Part shown: positions 26,491-35,882 of the stretch, in pieces
Position numbering within the stretch: position 1 is the stretch's first letter
Layout of the letters: each line of letters starts with the position of its first letter
NCBI GenBank assembly: GCA_963836425.1
Contig: CAWIJJ010000006.1
Coordinates: 372,001 to 436,000 of the forward strand
DNA: 64,000 bases
Source: CAWIJJ01 sp963836425
GTDB taxonomy: Bacteria > Acidobacteriota > Terriglobia > Bryobacterales > Bryobacteraceae
Reading direction: 5' to 3'
The notes under the pieces: model-generated
Database searches by the model: none
Seen by the model: only the letters and a program-made list of their open reading frames with translations
What the model was told of the DNA's origin: nothing
Translations under genes and position numbers: made by a program

Positions 26491-26512
26491 CGGGGCACGG
26501 CGAAGTGCCCCG
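26491..26512. terminator. Hairpin between convergent chemoreceptor and small secreted protein genes
   Basis: CGGGGCAC at 26491-26498 and GTGCCCCG at 26505-26512 form a perfect eight-bp stem with a six-base GGCGAA loop. It sits in the 41-base gap between two convergent stops, so a shared terminator is likely. The absence of a U-tract makes this uncertain. Confidence 0.5.
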
Positions 26513-26521
26513 GAATCCGGA

Positions 26522-26824
26522 TTACATTACCTTAACGGACTCGACGTTGATTTTGTCGCCGTCGATTTTGCCGGTGATGGTGACCTTCTTGCCGGCGGCC
26601 TCTTTGACCTTATCCTGCTCGGCGATCTGGTAGACTTTTCCGTCCGCCGTGGCGAGCACCGCGGGAGCCCCTCGCTCCATGCAGCGCTTGGCACACGCTT
26701 CGTCGCCCAGCATGGCCTTATTATTGGCGCAGTTCTTGTCCACGATGTAGCCGGTAACATCGGCGGCACTGGCGCAAACCGACAATCCCATGGACAGCGC
26801 GAACACAGCTAGCGATTTCTTCAT
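26522..26824 (-). CDS. Small secreted protein with cysteine motif (DUF5818-like)
   Basis: The 100-residue product starts 'MKKSLAVFALSMGLSVCASA', a signal peptide, with an AAAGAGGAGACC ribosome site. The mature part has 'GYIVDKNCANN' then 'ACAKRCMERGAPAVL', giving three spaced cysteines. It ends in a small beta domain, 'GKKVTITGKIDGDKINVESV'. Similar short exported proteins are common in Acidobacteriota, and this looks like the family called DUF5818, but that assignment is from memory of the pattern. The function is unknown; the cysteine set might bind metal or form a disulphide. Confidence 0.8.
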   Translation of the reverse strand: MKKSLAVFALSMGLSVCASAADVTGYIVDKNCANNKAMLGDEACAKRCMERGAPAVLATADGKVYQIAEQDKVKEAAGKKVTITGKIDGDKINVESVKVM

Positions 26825-26927
26825 TTGGTCTCCTCTTTGAGTGCGTACTCGAACGACTATACAGCGGGAGGCCGACTTTGGCAACTGAGTAGCGCTTGCA
26901 AGAAGGTGAGCTAACGGACAAAACGTG

Positions 26928-27452
26928 TTAATAAAACAGGTATTTTCTCCACTGGGCATCCCCTTTGCCCAGCATCCTCATCAAATGACGGCTGGTATGC
27001 AGGCTGAAGGGCCGCGGTTGGCGGGCCAGCTTCATTCCCGCTTCGTCCGGCGTCCGGTTTCCCTTCCGGTTGTTGCACCGATGGCAGCAGGCCACGAGGT
27101 TTTCCCAAGCCGACTCGCCGGCGCGTGAACGCGGAACGACGTGGTCCAGGGTCAGTTCGCCGGAAGGCATCGTCCGGTGGCAATACTGGCAGGTGAATCG
27201 GTCCCGCATGAGGATATTCTTGCGGGAGAGCGCCCTCGTCTGATGCGGGATGCGCCGGTATTCGAGCAGGCGGATGACGGAGGGCAGCCGGACGGCCGCG
27301 CGCGCCGAATGAATCGCGTTGAGCGATTCCTCCTCGGCGGAGGCCACGCCCTTCAGCACCAGCACCAAGGCGCGCCGGGCCGCACAAATATTAATCGGCT
27401 CGTAGCTTGCGTTCAGTACCAGCACCGGTCTTTGCAGTCGATCGCTCGGCAT
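26928..27452 (-). CDS. HNH endonuclease
   Basis: The 174-residue protein carries a complete HNH nuclease fold: 'RDRFTCQYCHRTM' (first Cys-x-x-Cys), 'LTLDHVVPRSRAG' (catalytic Asp-His), 'ENLVACCHRCNNRKGNRT' (second Cys-x-x-Cys and Asn). The N-terminal 'PVLVLNASYEPINICAARRA' is typical of the chromosomal HNH family found in most Acidobacteriota and Cyanobacteria, which is probably housekeeping rather than mobile. The gene starts four bases after the comF stop and is probably co-transcribed with it. Its substrate is unknown; roles in DNA repair or uptake processing are possible. Confidence 0.9.
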   Translation of the reverse strand: MPSDRLQRPVLVLNASYEPINICAARRALVLVLKGVASAEEESLNAIHSARAAVRLPSVIRLLEYRRIPHQTRALSRKNILMRDRFTCQYCHRTMPSGELTLDHVVPRSRAGESAWENLVACCHRCNNRKGNRTPDEAGMKLARQPRPFSLHTSRHLMRMLGKGDAQWRKYLFY

Positions 27453-27456
27453 TCAG

Positions 27457-28296
27457 TCATCCTCCACTCGCAATTCGTTGCATTTCGGGAAAACGGCCCA
27501 GTCTGCGGTCTACACGGGCCACCGTCAGCAGCGCGACACGAACCGCGCCGGCCCGCTTCAGGGCCAGCGCGCATGCAGCTCCCGTGGAACCCGTCGTCAT
27601 CACATCATCGATCAGAAGCACGCGCTTTCCGCGCACTGCCAGCGGCAGCTTGCACCGGAACGCCGCCGTCACGTTCCGCCGCCGCGCGGTATTACTCAGC
27701 CCGGCTTGCGTCTCGGTAGCACGCAGGCGGCGCAATGCCGGCGCGAACGGGATACCGGTTCGCCGCGCGAGCGCCCGGGCCAGCAGTTCGGACTGGTTGA
27801 AACCGCGGCGCCATCGCCTGCGCCAGTGCAGCGGCACGGCCGCGACGCAGTCGAAGCGCTCATCGCGGGGCATCGCATCCACCAGATAATTGGCCAGCGG
27901 CTGGAACAGAGTACGGACGCGCGCGTATTTGAAAAGATGGATCAGTTGCCTGAGAACACCCTCGTAGGATCCGAAGCAATAGGCCGCATCAAAACCGCGA
28001 AGGCCACTGCGGCACAGAGCGCAGCGGCCTTCGTGGTCCAGTGGAAAGCCATTCTGAAATGGCGTCCGGCAACTGCGACAGAAAAACTCGGCTTCGAAGG
28101 GCTGTGGCGATTTCAGGCAGGCGGGGCAAACGGGGATTCTTGAAATTTCACGCAAACCTTCGCCGCATATGCGGCAATCGTCCGGGAACAGAAGGGAAAA
28201 AAGGGCGCGGGAGGCTGATCGAACTACTGAGGGACCGGTTCTGGCGCTCGTGGCTCGCGGACTACTCGAGAAGACCCACCTCCGCTGACTCACCAT
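27457..28296 (-). CDS. ComF-family phosphoribosyltransferase-like protein
   Basis: The 279-residue product begins with a zinc-ribbon-like region ('CRICGEG', 'VCPACL', 'FCRSCRTPF', 'CALCRSG'), the hallmark of ComF. It ends with a phosphoribosyltransferase domain whose PRPP loop is 'VLLIDDVMTTGSTG'. 'LSNTARRRNVTAAF' is also conserved in the family. In competent bacteria ComF helps bring incoming single-stranded DNA into the cell; in others the role is unclear. The only in-frame ATG start gives a rather long, basic N-terminus. The gene lies 40 bases after the uridine kinase gene and 4 bases before the HNH gene, all on one strand. Confidence 0.9.
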   Translation of the reverse strand: MVSQRRWVFSSSPRATSARTGPSVVRSASRALFSLLFPDDCRICGEGLREISRIPVCPACLKSPQPFEAEFFCRSCRTPFQNGFPLDHEGRCALCRSGLRGFDAAYCFGSYEGVLRQLIHLFKYARVRTLFQPLANYLVDAMPRDERFDCVAAVPLHWRRRWRRGFNQSELLARALARRTGIPFAPALRRLRATETQAGLSNTARRRNVTAAFRCKLPLAVRGKRVLLIDDVMTTGSTGAACALALKRAGAVRVALLTVARVDRRLGRFPEMQRIASGG

Positions 28297-28336
28297 TATA
28301 GACGAGTTGGTCGATGGGTGGTTACTTACAAGTGCG

Positions 28337-28960
28337 TTACAGGGAACCGACTGCCACGGCCGCCTTCCGCAGGGCGATCAGCACGGCGTTCGCTGAGATG
28401 TCGAGAGGTTGTTCTCCGGAGACCACCACGCCGGCGAACGCGCGGGTCGGGCGGACGAAGCGTTCAGCCCCGGGCAACACTGTCGTTTCGTATTGCAGTC
28501 GCACCGATTCGGGCGTTCGGCCCCGTTCCTCCACGTCGCGCCGGAGCCGCCGCGCAAAACAAACTGCGGGCGCAGTTTCGACGTACACTTTCGTACCCAG
28601 GAGGTTGCGGAGTTCGGGCCAAAGCAGAACGAACAGGCCTTCGACGATCAGGAACTCGCCCGGCGCGATCCACCGCGTATCCGCGGTGCGGGCATACTTC
28701 GCGAACGAATATTCCGGCTCCGCAAACCCCCGCCCGGCAGTGATCTCCTGCAAGTGCTCGTGCAGCAGTCTCCAGTCGAGCGCATCGGGGTGGTCGAAAT
28801 TGACCTGCTTGCGCTCCTCGAGAGGTATCTCCTCCATGCCGCGATAATACGAATCGAGCGAGACAAGGCCGCAACCGGGCAATTCTCGAATCAGGCGCTT
28901 CGCCAGTTCCGTTTTCCCGGAGCTCGAAGGCCCCGCGATGCCGATGAGATGTGGTTTCAT
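28337..28960 (-). CDS. udk: Uridine kinase
   Basis: The 207-residue P-loop kinase has Walker A 'GIAGPSSSGKTELAKRL', 'VSLDSYYRG', 'VNFDHPDALDW' and 'LIVEGLFVL', all features of the uridine/cytidine kinase and phosphoribulokinase superfamily. It phosphorylates uridine and cytidine to the monophosphates. The ATG overlaps the stop of the hemD part of the upstream gene (ATGA), so it is translated with the tetrapyrrole operon. That coupling is odd, since the pathways are unrelated; it complements the nucleoside salvage operon located about 20 kb away. Confidence 0.88.
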   Translation of the reverse strand: MKPHLIGIAGPSSSGKTELAKRLIRELPGCGLVSLDSYYRGMEEIPLEERKQVNFDHPDALDWRLLHEHLQEITAGRGFAEPEYSFAKYARTADTRWIAPGEFLIVEGLFVLLWPELRNLLGTKVYVETAPAVCFARRLRRDVEERGRTPESVRLQYETTVLPGAERFVRPTRAFAGVVVSGEQPLDISANAVLIALRKAAVAVGSL

Positions 28961-30475
28961 CCGTTGTTCAGAGAGGGTATCCCGGCTCCGCAGGTCTCGA
29001 TCACCGCTTCAAGGAGCCCTTCCATTGTGAACACGCGCGCCTGCGCCGCAATCTCGACGCCCAGCCGCCGCGCCGTCTCCGTGGTCACCGGTCCGATCGA
29101 GACGGCCCGGACGCCCCGGAGCGCCTCGCTGCCGGCGGCGGCCACGAGGTTCTGCACGGTGGAGGAACTGGTAAAGGTCACGCAATCCGGTTTCCCGGCG
29201 GCGGCGCCGAAAAGCTCGGCAAGTCGCGGGCCGGTATTTTCGGGAATTGCGGTGCGGTAGGCCTCGACCACGTCCACGCGGGCGCCTCGCGCGGCGAGCG
29301 CCGAGGGGACCAGGTCGCGCGCCACTGCCGCCCTGGGAATCAGCACGCGCATTCCGGCCATGGGGTGGACGGCGAACGCCTCCACCAGCGATTCGGCTAC
29401 ATACTCCTTGCCGATCAGGTCCACTTTGAGGTGGAGGGCCTCCACCGCGGCCTGAGTCGCGGGACCGATGGCGCAGATCTTCGCCCGCAGCCGGCGCCAG
29501 TCGGAGCCGGAGCGGTCGAGGCGTTCCACGAAGAAGCGCACGCCGTTGACGCTCGTGAAGACCAGCCAGTCGTACTCCGAAAGCGAGGCGATCGCCCGGT
29601 CGAGAGGTCCGTAATCGGTGGCGGGACGTATCTCGATGGTGGGGATCTCGATGGCGGCGGCGCCGAGGTCGTGAAGGCGCTGCGCGAGCCCCCGGGATTG
29701 TTCCCGGGCGCGGGTGACCAGGATTCGTTTGCCGAACAGCGGCAGCCGTTCGTACCAGTCCAGCTTCCCCCTCAGCCGCACCACTTCGCCCACCACGATG
29801 GTGGCCGGTGGTTTCATGCCGCGCGCGGCGATCAAACCAGGCAGGGTGGACAGCGTACCGGCGACCGCTTCCTGTTCCGGACGTGTCGCCCAGCGCACGG
29901 CCATAGGCCGGAGTATCGGGGGCGCGGCCATGCGCGATTAGTTGTTCCGCGATAGCCGGAAAAGAAGTCAGGCCCATGAAGATGACCAGGGTTTCCGACT
30001 GTCCGGCTTTGGCCCAGTCGATCGCCTCCACCGCGTGGCCGGTCACGAACGTCACCGCGGACGTGTGTTCGCGGTGGGTCATGGGAACGCCGGTGTAAGC
30101 TGCCAGGCCGAGTGGCGTAGTCACGCCGGGGATGATCTCAAAATGGATGCCGGCATCGAACAGCGCTTCAGCCTCTTCGGCGCCTCTGCCGAAAATCAGC
30201 GGGTCGCCCCCTTTGAGGCGCACGACGGTGAGGCCGCGCCGCGCCCGCTCGATCAACATGCCGCAGATTTCGTCCTGGGTAAAGGCATGCGCGGAACGTT
30301 TCTTCCCGACGTAAAGCCGTTCCGCTCCAGGGGGCGCGAAGTCGAGCAGCGCTTCCGGCGCCAGGTGGTCATAGAGGATGCAATCGGCCTGTTCGAGCGC
30401 CCTCCGTCCCTTGCAGGTAATCAGGTCCGGGTCGCCGGGGCCGGCGCCCACAAGGAAGACCCGGCCTGATGTCAC
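28957..30475 (-). CDS. cobA-hemD: Fused uroporphyrinogen-III methyltransferase / uroporphyrinogen-III synthase, frameshifted
   Basis: The gene starts at the GTG of a GTGA overlap with hemC. Residues 1-190 are SUMT (CobA): 'FLVGAGPGDPDLITCKG', 'YDHLAPEALL', 'RLKGGDPLIFGRGAEEAEAL' and 'FVTGHAVEAIDWAKAG'. From 'MAVRWATRPEQEAVAGTL' the homologous protein continues one base out of frame through the rest of SUMT and a complete HemD domain ('LFGKRILVTRAREQ', 'VFTSVNGVRFF', 'CVTFTSSSTVQNL'). The break is a single extra base at 29905. Correcting it gives a fusion of about 505 residues, the normal size. The two activities make uroporphyrinogen III and precorrin-2, branching to heme and to siroheme/cobalamin. 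The insertion may be a sequencing error or a real inactivation. Confidence 0.88.
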
Positions 30476-31370
30476 TGGTAGACGGCCTCGAGGATTCTGC
30501 GGGCGCCATCCTCGAGCAGTTGCCCGCCGAGGCGGCGGCCGGCTTCCGGACCGTCGGCGATCGCAGTTTCGGTTTCGGCCCGCACCAGCTCGGAACCGTC
30601 GGGCGAAGCGACCACGGCGAACAGGTGCAGCCGGTCGCCCCGGATGCGCGCGTATGCGCCGATCGGCACCTGGCAGCCGCCGCCCAGGGCGGCCAGCACA
30701 CCGCGCTCGGCCGCCACGGCCGCATGGGTAGCGGGGTGATTCAACGCCGAACAAGCCTCTCGCGCCTCGCCCGCGGCGCGTGTCTCGATGGCCAGTGCGC
30801 CCTGGCCGACCGCCGGGCACATAAGTTCCGGTGGAAGAATCTGACTGATTCGCGCGCCCCATCCCAGCCGCTTCAATCCGGCGGCGGCCAGGAGAATGGC
30901 GTCGTACCGGCCCTCGTCCAGCTTGCGCAGGCGTGTGTCGACGTTGCCTCGCACCGATTCGATGGAGAGGTCGGGCCGGATGCGGCGCAGTTGCGCGGAC
31001 CGGCGCAGGGAACTTGTACCCACGAGGGCGCCGTGGGGCAATTCGTCCAGCGTCCTGCCCACCAGGGCGTCGCTCGGGTCCTCGCGCTCTGGCACCGCTG
31101 CCAGGACCAGGCCCGCCGGCAGGTCGGTGGGCAGGTCTTTGAGGCTGTGCACCGCCAGGTCGGCCGTGCCGTTCAGCAGCGCCTCCTCGATCTCCTTGGT
31201 GAACAGGCCCTTGCTTCGCCGACTTTCGCGAGCGGGACGTCGGTGATCCTGTCGCCCGTCGTTTTGATGATTTCAATGCGGCAGGCCTGTCCCGCGGCGG
31301 TTAGTTGCGCCTCCACCCAGCGGGCCTGCCAAAGGGCGAGTTGGGAACCGCGCGACGCGATGACGAGCAT
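30472..31370 (-). CDS. hemC: Hydroxymethylbilane synthase (porphobilinogen deaminase), frameshifted
   Basis: The N-terminus (from ATG 31370) reads 'MLVIASRGSQLALWQARWVE' and 'IIKTTGDRITDVPLAKVG', then loses frame. The remainder, in the next frame, begins with the expected 'KGLFTKEIEEALLNGTADLA' and 'HSLKDLPTDLPAGL'. It ends with 'GGGCQVPIGAYARI', whose Cys anchors the dipyrromethane cofactor. One base is missing within 31213-31217. Correcting it gives a normal protein of about 299 residues. The enzyme condenses four porphobilinogens to hydroxymethylbilane. The start is two bases after the hemA stop, and the end overlaps the cobA-hemD GTG. The single-base loss could be an assembly error. Confidence 0.88.
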
Positions 31371-31372
31371 GA

Positions 31373-32638
31373 TTAGTCCTGAATCTGGAACGCTTTCTTG
31401 ATGGCCGCGACCACATGCACGCCGTCGGGCCGGCCCGCCTGGTGCCGCAGTTCCGAAATCGGGCCGTGTGCGATCTTGTTGACGATGCCGCGGGTCAGGG
31501 CCTCCATGGCCTGCTCCTGCTCGCGGGTGAACGGGCCGAACTTACGCCGGACTTTCTCGAGTTCGCCTGCCCGGATCTGTTCGAGCTGTTCCTGCAACCC
31601 GACGATCATGGGCGCGACTTCGGCCACTTTGAGGCGCGCCATCATACGTTCGACCTCTTCCTTTACCAGCGCCTCGGCGTGGTCGGCCTCCTTCATCCGC
31701 TCGCGAAGATTGGCATTGACGACCTCCTGCAGGTCGTCGATGTCGTAGAGGAAAACGTTATCCAGATCGTTGACGGAGGGCTCGATATTGCGCGGTACGG
31801 CGATATCGATCAGGAACATCGGTTTGTTGCGCCGGGCGCCGATGACCTTGTGCATCTCATCTTTGTGCAGGATGTAATGCGGCGCGCCGGAGGAGGTGAT
31901 CAGGATGTCCACTTCGGGCAGCATGCCGAGGAAGCGGGAGTACTCCACGGGAGTGCCCTGGAAAAGGGCTGCGAGTTCGACGGCCTTCTCGTGGGTACGG
32001 TTGGTGACGAAAACGTGGGAAGCGCCGCACCGGCGCAGGTGGCGCGCGGCCAGTTCGGACATCTTGCCGGCGCCCGCGATCATCACAGTGCGATGGTTCA
32101 GGCTGCCGAAAATCTTACGCGCCAGTTCCACCGCCGCGAAGCTGACCGATACGGCCATCTGCCCGATTCCCGTTTCGGTGCGGACGCGCTTGGCGACGCT
32201 GAAGGCCCGGGTCAGCAGGCCATCCATCCAGCCGCAGACCGATCCGCAAGTCTTGGCGGCGTTGTACGCAGCTTTGAGCTGGCCCAGGATCTGAGGTTCG
32301 CCCACCACCATGGAATCGAGGCTCGCGGCTACGCGGAAGAGGTGATGGACGGCATCGCGCCCTTCGTGCCGGTAGAGATGGGGCACGAGGCGGCCGATGT
32401 CCGCGGTTTTGTGCTCGGCAAGAAAAGCATCCACGATCGCGGAGGGTTCGACGGTATCCTCGGTCGTGACGATGATTTCCACCCGGTTGCAGGTGGAAAG
32501 AATGAAGGCTTCCGAGACGCCCGGACGGGCCCTTAGATCGGCCAGCGCGGCCGGCAGCGACTCCTCGCGGAAGGCAAGCCGCTCCCGAATTTCCACGGGT
32601 GCGGTTTTGTGGCTCACGCCTGTGGTCAGAAGTTTCAT
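31373..32638 (-). CDS. hemA: Glutamyl-tRNA reductase
   Basis: The 421-residue product begins 'MKLLTTGVSHKTAPVEIRER' and has the catalytic cysteine in 'FILSTCNRVEIIVTTED'. The Rossmann NADPH motif 'MIAGAGKMSELAARHL' and a C-terminal dimerisation helix domain are also present. It reduces the glutamate of Glu-tRNA to glutamate-1-semialdehyde, the first step of tetrapyrrole synthesis by the C5 route. The ATG overlaps the stop of the hemX-like gene (ATGA), and hemC follows after two bases. hemB and hemL are not in the window. Confidence 0.96.
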   Translation of the reverse strand: MKLLTTGVSHKTAPVEIRERLAFREESLPAALADLRARPGVSEAFILSTCNRVEIIVTTEDTVEPSAIVDAFLAEHKTADIGRLVPHLYRHEGRDAVHHLFRVAASLDSMVVGEPQILGQLKAAYNAAKTCGSVCGWMDGLLTRAFSVAKRVRTETGIGQMAVSVSFAAVELARKIFGSLNHRTVMIAGAGKMSELAARHLRRCGASHVFVTNRTHEKAVELAALFQGTPVEYSRFLGMLPEVDILITSSGAPHYILHKDEMHKVIGARRNKPMFLIDIAVPRNIEPSVNDLDNVFLYDIDDLQEVVNANLRERMKEADHAEALVKEEVERMMARLKVAEVAPMIVGLQEQLEQIRAGELEKVRRKFGPFTREQEQAMEALTRGIVNKIAHGPISELRHQAGRPDGVHVVAAIKKAFQIQD

Positions 32639-33456
32639 TGCTTCAGCAGCATCGCCCCCAGACGCGCATGCGCTGCCCACGTCAGCGCCGAAAAACCGAG
32701 CACGGTCACAGTCATGATGGCTGCCTTCCGCCCGCGCCATCCGGCGGTAACCCGCAGGCAAACCAGGGCGAGGTAAATGCCCCAGGTAAAGAACGAAATG
32801 GCGATTTTGGGCTGACCGATCCAGTCGGACTTGAGTTCGATGAAGGCCCACGTGCTCCCGGCGATTACCGCCAGCGTGATCAGAACGAAGCCGATTGCCA
32901 TGGACTTGGAGATCAGATCGTCCAGCGTGCCGAGCGCGGGAAGGCGGTAATAGAATTTTCGCGGCTTCTTGTTTTTGAGCTCCCGCTCCTGAAACAGGTA
33001 CAGCACCGAGCCGACGGCCGTGAACAGCAGCGCCGCGTATCCGAGCAGCACCAGCACGATGTGCACGGTCAGCCAGGCGTTCCGGACCACCGGGCTCGCC
33101 CAGGCGCTTACCGGATTACCCAGCGTGGCGACCATCGACATCACGAAAACGAGGGGAAAAATAAAGGCGCTGAGACTTTCAGCCCGGTACCGCCAATAGA
33201 CGAACAGAAAAAGCACCACTATCAGAAACGCGCACATGGAGAGCGTTTCGTAGAAGTTGGCGATCGGGCAACGGTTATTGATGATACCTTCTTCCACGAT
33301 AGAGACGAAGTGGAAGACGGACCCGAGGCCGAACGCACCCAGCGCCACGCCGAAGAGGTGTTCACGGCGGCGGACCAGGGTAAGGATGGCATGCAGGAGA
33401 CCGAGCGAATATAGCGCGGCGGCCACGCGCAACCAGATGACGCTCATTTCAGCCAT
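32635..33456 (-). CDS. HemX/CcsA-like cytochrome c assembly membrane protein
   Basis: The 273-residue protein has eight predicted membrane segments, including 'AFLIVVLFLFVYW', 'FIFPLVFVMSMVATLG', 'TVHIVLVLLGYAALLFTAVG' and 'KIAISFFTWGIYLALVCL'. The family's Trp-rich haem-handling segment is represented by 'GSTWAFIELKSDW', a weakened form of the WGxxWxWD motif. CcsA proteins present haem to cytochrome c, whereas HemX proteins linked to hemA limit glutamyl-tRNA reductase levels. The four-base overlap with hemA favours HemX. It is the first gene of the tetrapyrrole operon, divergent from the TPR gene at 33616. Confidence 0.87.
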   Translation of the reverse strand: MAEMSVIWLRVAAALYSLGLLHAILTLVRRREHLFGVALGAFGLGSVFHFVSIVEEGIINNRCPIANFYETLSMCAFLIVVLFLFVYWRYRAESLSAFIFPLVFVMSMVATLGNPVSAWASPVVRNAWLTVHIVLVLLGYAALLFTAVGSVLYLFQERELKNKKPRKFYYRLPALGTLDDLISKSMAIGFVLITLAVIAGSTWAFIELKSDWIGQPKIAISFFTWGIYLALVCLRVTAGWRGRKAAIMTVTVLGFSALTWAAHARLGAMLLKQ

Positions 33457-33615
33457 GGGGCGATCCGGAAGTCTTAGTCTTAAATTACAGTATATCTCGC
33501 AAGGGTTTGCCTTTCCGGAAGCGCAGATGAGGGTGGCTTGGGGGGATGTTGAGGGGTTTGAGGACCGTCCGGTACTTTCCGCCGCCTCGCGAACCTGCTA
33601 AAACAAATAGACATC

Positions 33616-34611
33616 ATGCCTGCGGAGAAGACTTGTTCGATCCGGCGGCGTCACCTGCCGGTACTGGCCGTGGTTTCTGGCGCCATGCTGTTCGTGGTTG
33701 CGATGCGCGCCCAGAACTCGGAAGCCGAGCAGGTTGAAATGATGATGCGCGTGGGTAACGCGACCCTGAACATGGGCAGATACAGCGACGCGGAGATGGC
33801 CTTCCGCAAGCTGCTCGACCTGCAACCCTGCAACGCCGCCGCCGTGGTCGGAATGGCCCGGGTTTACCTGGCGCAGCAGAAGACCGCCGAGGCCATCCAG
33901 ATTGCGGAGCAGCAGAAAGGAAGGTGCGCGCGGAATCCGGAAGTGCTCCAGGCGCTCGGTGATGTTGAGCTTCTGGCGGATAAGAACGCGTTCGACCGCG
34001 CCGCATCCGCATATCTTGCGGCCCTGGAATTGACGGACAAGAAGTCCGATTTTGCCGGAGGCCTGTACTTTCGGTTGGCGGATGTGTATCACCGCAAGGG
34101 AGATAAACAGTTGTGGAGCCAGGCCCTGGAAAACACGGCCGCGATTATCAAGGACAACCCGGCGGTGTCCTCGGCGAAAGGAGTTTACCTCGAGGCCGTC
34201 GGCAAAAAGGAGGAGGCCACGGCCAGTTACCGCGAGGCGCTCCGGTTGCAGCCTAATTTTCCCCAGGCTCTCAACAATCTGGCGTATCTCATGGTGGAGT
34301 CTGGCGGGGACCTGAATTCGGCGCTGGATATGGCCAAACGCGCGCGCGACAGGCTGCCCGATTCTCCGGAAGTGGCCGATACCCTTGGTTTCATCTATGT
34401 CAAAAAGAAGTGGGCGGATGTTGCGGTGGTGCTTCTGAAGACTTCGTTACTCAAGGATCCGGCCAATCAAAGCACGCGGAACCACATGGTGGAAGCCTTG
34501 GATTTGAAGGCGCGCGGGCCGGCCGCCGAGGAATTGAAGGTTCTGTTGAAGGCTCCATCGTCGGCCGAAAATGACAGTAGGCTCAAAGAACTACTTTCCC
34601 AATTGAACTGA
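33616..34611 (+). CDS. Exported TPR-repeat protein
   Basis: The 331-residue protein has an N-terminal hydrophobic stretch ('LPVLAVVSGAMLFVVAMRAQ') after basic residues, which suggests a signal peptide or anchor. The rest is tetratricopeptide repeats, for example 'VGNATLNMGRYSDAEMAFRK', 'ASYREALRLQPNFPQALNNL' and 'PEVADTLGFIYVKKKWADVA'. TPR proteins act as scaffolds; the partner is unknown. A DUF2264 gene follows after 14 bases and is probably co-transcribed. Confidence 0.85.
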   Translation: MPAEKTCSIRRRHLPVLAVVSGAMLFVVAMRAQNSEAEQVEMMMRVGNATLNMGRYSDAEMAFRKLLDLQPCNAAAVVGMARVYLAQQKTAEAIQIAEQQKGRCARNPEVLQALGDVELLADKNAFDRAASAYLAALELTDKKSDFAGGLYFRLADVYHRKGDKQLWSQALENTAAIIKDNPAVSSAKGVYLEAVGKKEEATASYREALRLQPNFPQALNNLAYLMVESGGDLNSALDMAKRARDRLPDSPEVADTLGFIYVKKKWADVAVVLLKTSLLKDPANQSTRNHMVEALDLKARGPAAEELKVLLKAPSSAENDSRLKELLSQLN

Positions 34612-34625
34612 AACGGAGTTTGCCC

Positions 34626-35849
34626 ATGACCCATCGCCGAAGCTTTTTCCAATCCATGGCTGGCTTGGGGTTGGCGGCATCCGCGCAGAATGCTCCCGCG
34701 CAGGCTCAAGCGGGTGACCGTGAGTATTGGGTTCACACCGCGGGAAAACTGGCGGATCCCGTGCTCCGCAACCTGGCGGCAGGTACCCTGAAACAGAACA
34801 TGCCGGTAGAAAGCGTGACCGGCAATCCCGCGGATCGCCGGCGCTACTCGCACCTGGAAGCGCTGGGGCGGCTGCTGGCGGGAATCGCGCCCTGGCTCGA
34901 ACTGACGATCGACCCCGGGCCGGAACGCGACGCGCAGCAGCGTCTGGCCGCGCTGGCCCGCCAGGCGATTGCAACCGGAACCGATCCTGCTTCGCCCGAT
35001 TATCTTAACTTCAGCCAGGGAAGCCAGCCCCTGGTGGACTGCGGGTTTCTGGCCCAGGCCGTGCTCCGCGCACCAGGGGAACTGTGGAAAAAGTTGGATC
35101 CGGCGGTCCAGCGGCGCCTTGCGGCGGGGTTGCTCTCCTCGCGCGTGATTACCCCGGGCTTCAACAACTGGCTGCTGTTTGCCGCCACGGTGGAAGCCGC
35201 GCTGGCGCAGATGGGCGAGCAATTCGACGCCATGCGTATCGATTACGCCGTGCGCCAGCACCAGCAATGGTATGTCGGGGATGGGCTGTACGGCGACGGG
35301 CCGCAGTTCCACTGGGACTACTACAACAGCTTCGTGATTCAGCCGATGCTGCTGGACGTCCTGCGCGGCATAGGCGCCCACGCCCGCAACTGGGATCGCA
35401 TCCTGCCGGACGTGACCGCTCGCGCCCGGCGTTATGCGGCCATCCAGGAACGGCTGGTCTCGCCGGAGGGTACGTATCCGGCGATCGGACGTTCCATCGC
35501 CTATCGCTGCGGCGCATTCCAGTTATTAGCCCAAATGGCTCTCTTTCGGGACCTGCCGCCGCCCCTTACCGGGCCCCGCGTGCGTTCGGCTCTCACGGCC
35601 GTCATCCGGCGCACCCTCGATGCACCGGGAACCTTCGATTCGGCCGGGTGGTTGACGGTGGGGCTCTGCGGACATCAGCCGCACCTGGGGGAATCCTACA
35701 TTTCCACCGGGAGCCTGTACCTTTGCGCGGCCGCCCTGCTCCCTTTGGGCCTGCCGCCGTCCGACCCGTTCTGGGCAGGACCGGGGGAAGACTGGACCGC
35801 CAAACGGCTCTGGCGCGGCGAAGATGCTCCCGTCGACCACGCCATCTAG
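34626..35849 (+). CDS. DUF2264-family secreted protein with Tat-like signal
   Basis: The 407-residue product starts 'MTHRRSFFQSMAGLGLAASA', whose Arg-Arg-x-Phe-Phe and following hydrophobic stretch resemble a twin-arginine signal. GGAG lies seven bases before the ATG. The mature chain is rich in aromatic and Gly motifs, such as 'WVHTAGKLADPVL', 'PWLELTIDPG', 'VGDGLYGDGPQFHWDYYNS' and 'YPAIGRSIAYRCGAFQLLAQ'. This matches the DUF2264 family, an alpha/alpha-barrel group often next to glycoside hydrolases and probably acting on glycans. No enzyme activity can be assigned from the sequence. Confidence 0.85.
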   Translation: MTHRRSFFQSMAGLGLAASAQNAPAQAQAGDREYWVHTAGKLADPVLRNLAAGTLKQNMPVESVTGNPADRRRYSHLEALGRLLAGIAPWLELTIDPGPERDAQQRLAALARQAIATGTDPASPDYLNFSQGSQPLVDCGFLAQAVLRAPGELWKKLDPAVQRRLAAGLLSSRVITPGFNNWLLFAATVEAALAQMGEQFDAMRIDYAVRQHQQWYVGDGLYGDGPQFHWDYYNSFVIQPMLLDVLRGIGAHARNWDRILPDVTARARRYAAIQERLVSPEGTYPAIGRSIAYRCGAFQLLAQMALFRDLPPPLTGPRVRSALTAVIRRTLDAPGTFDSAGWLTVGLCGHQPHLGESYISTGSLYLCAAALLPLGLPPSDPFWAGPGEDWTAKRLWRGEDAPVDHAI

Positions 35850-35882
35850 CCCGCTCCAGCCGCCGTGCTACGATCCAAAGAC

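Noticed and set aside
29009..31276. Minus-strand frame of 755 codons spanning hemC to hemD
   Set aside because: Only its middle part is real (SUMT residues 1-190); the flanks are shadows joined by the frameshifts.
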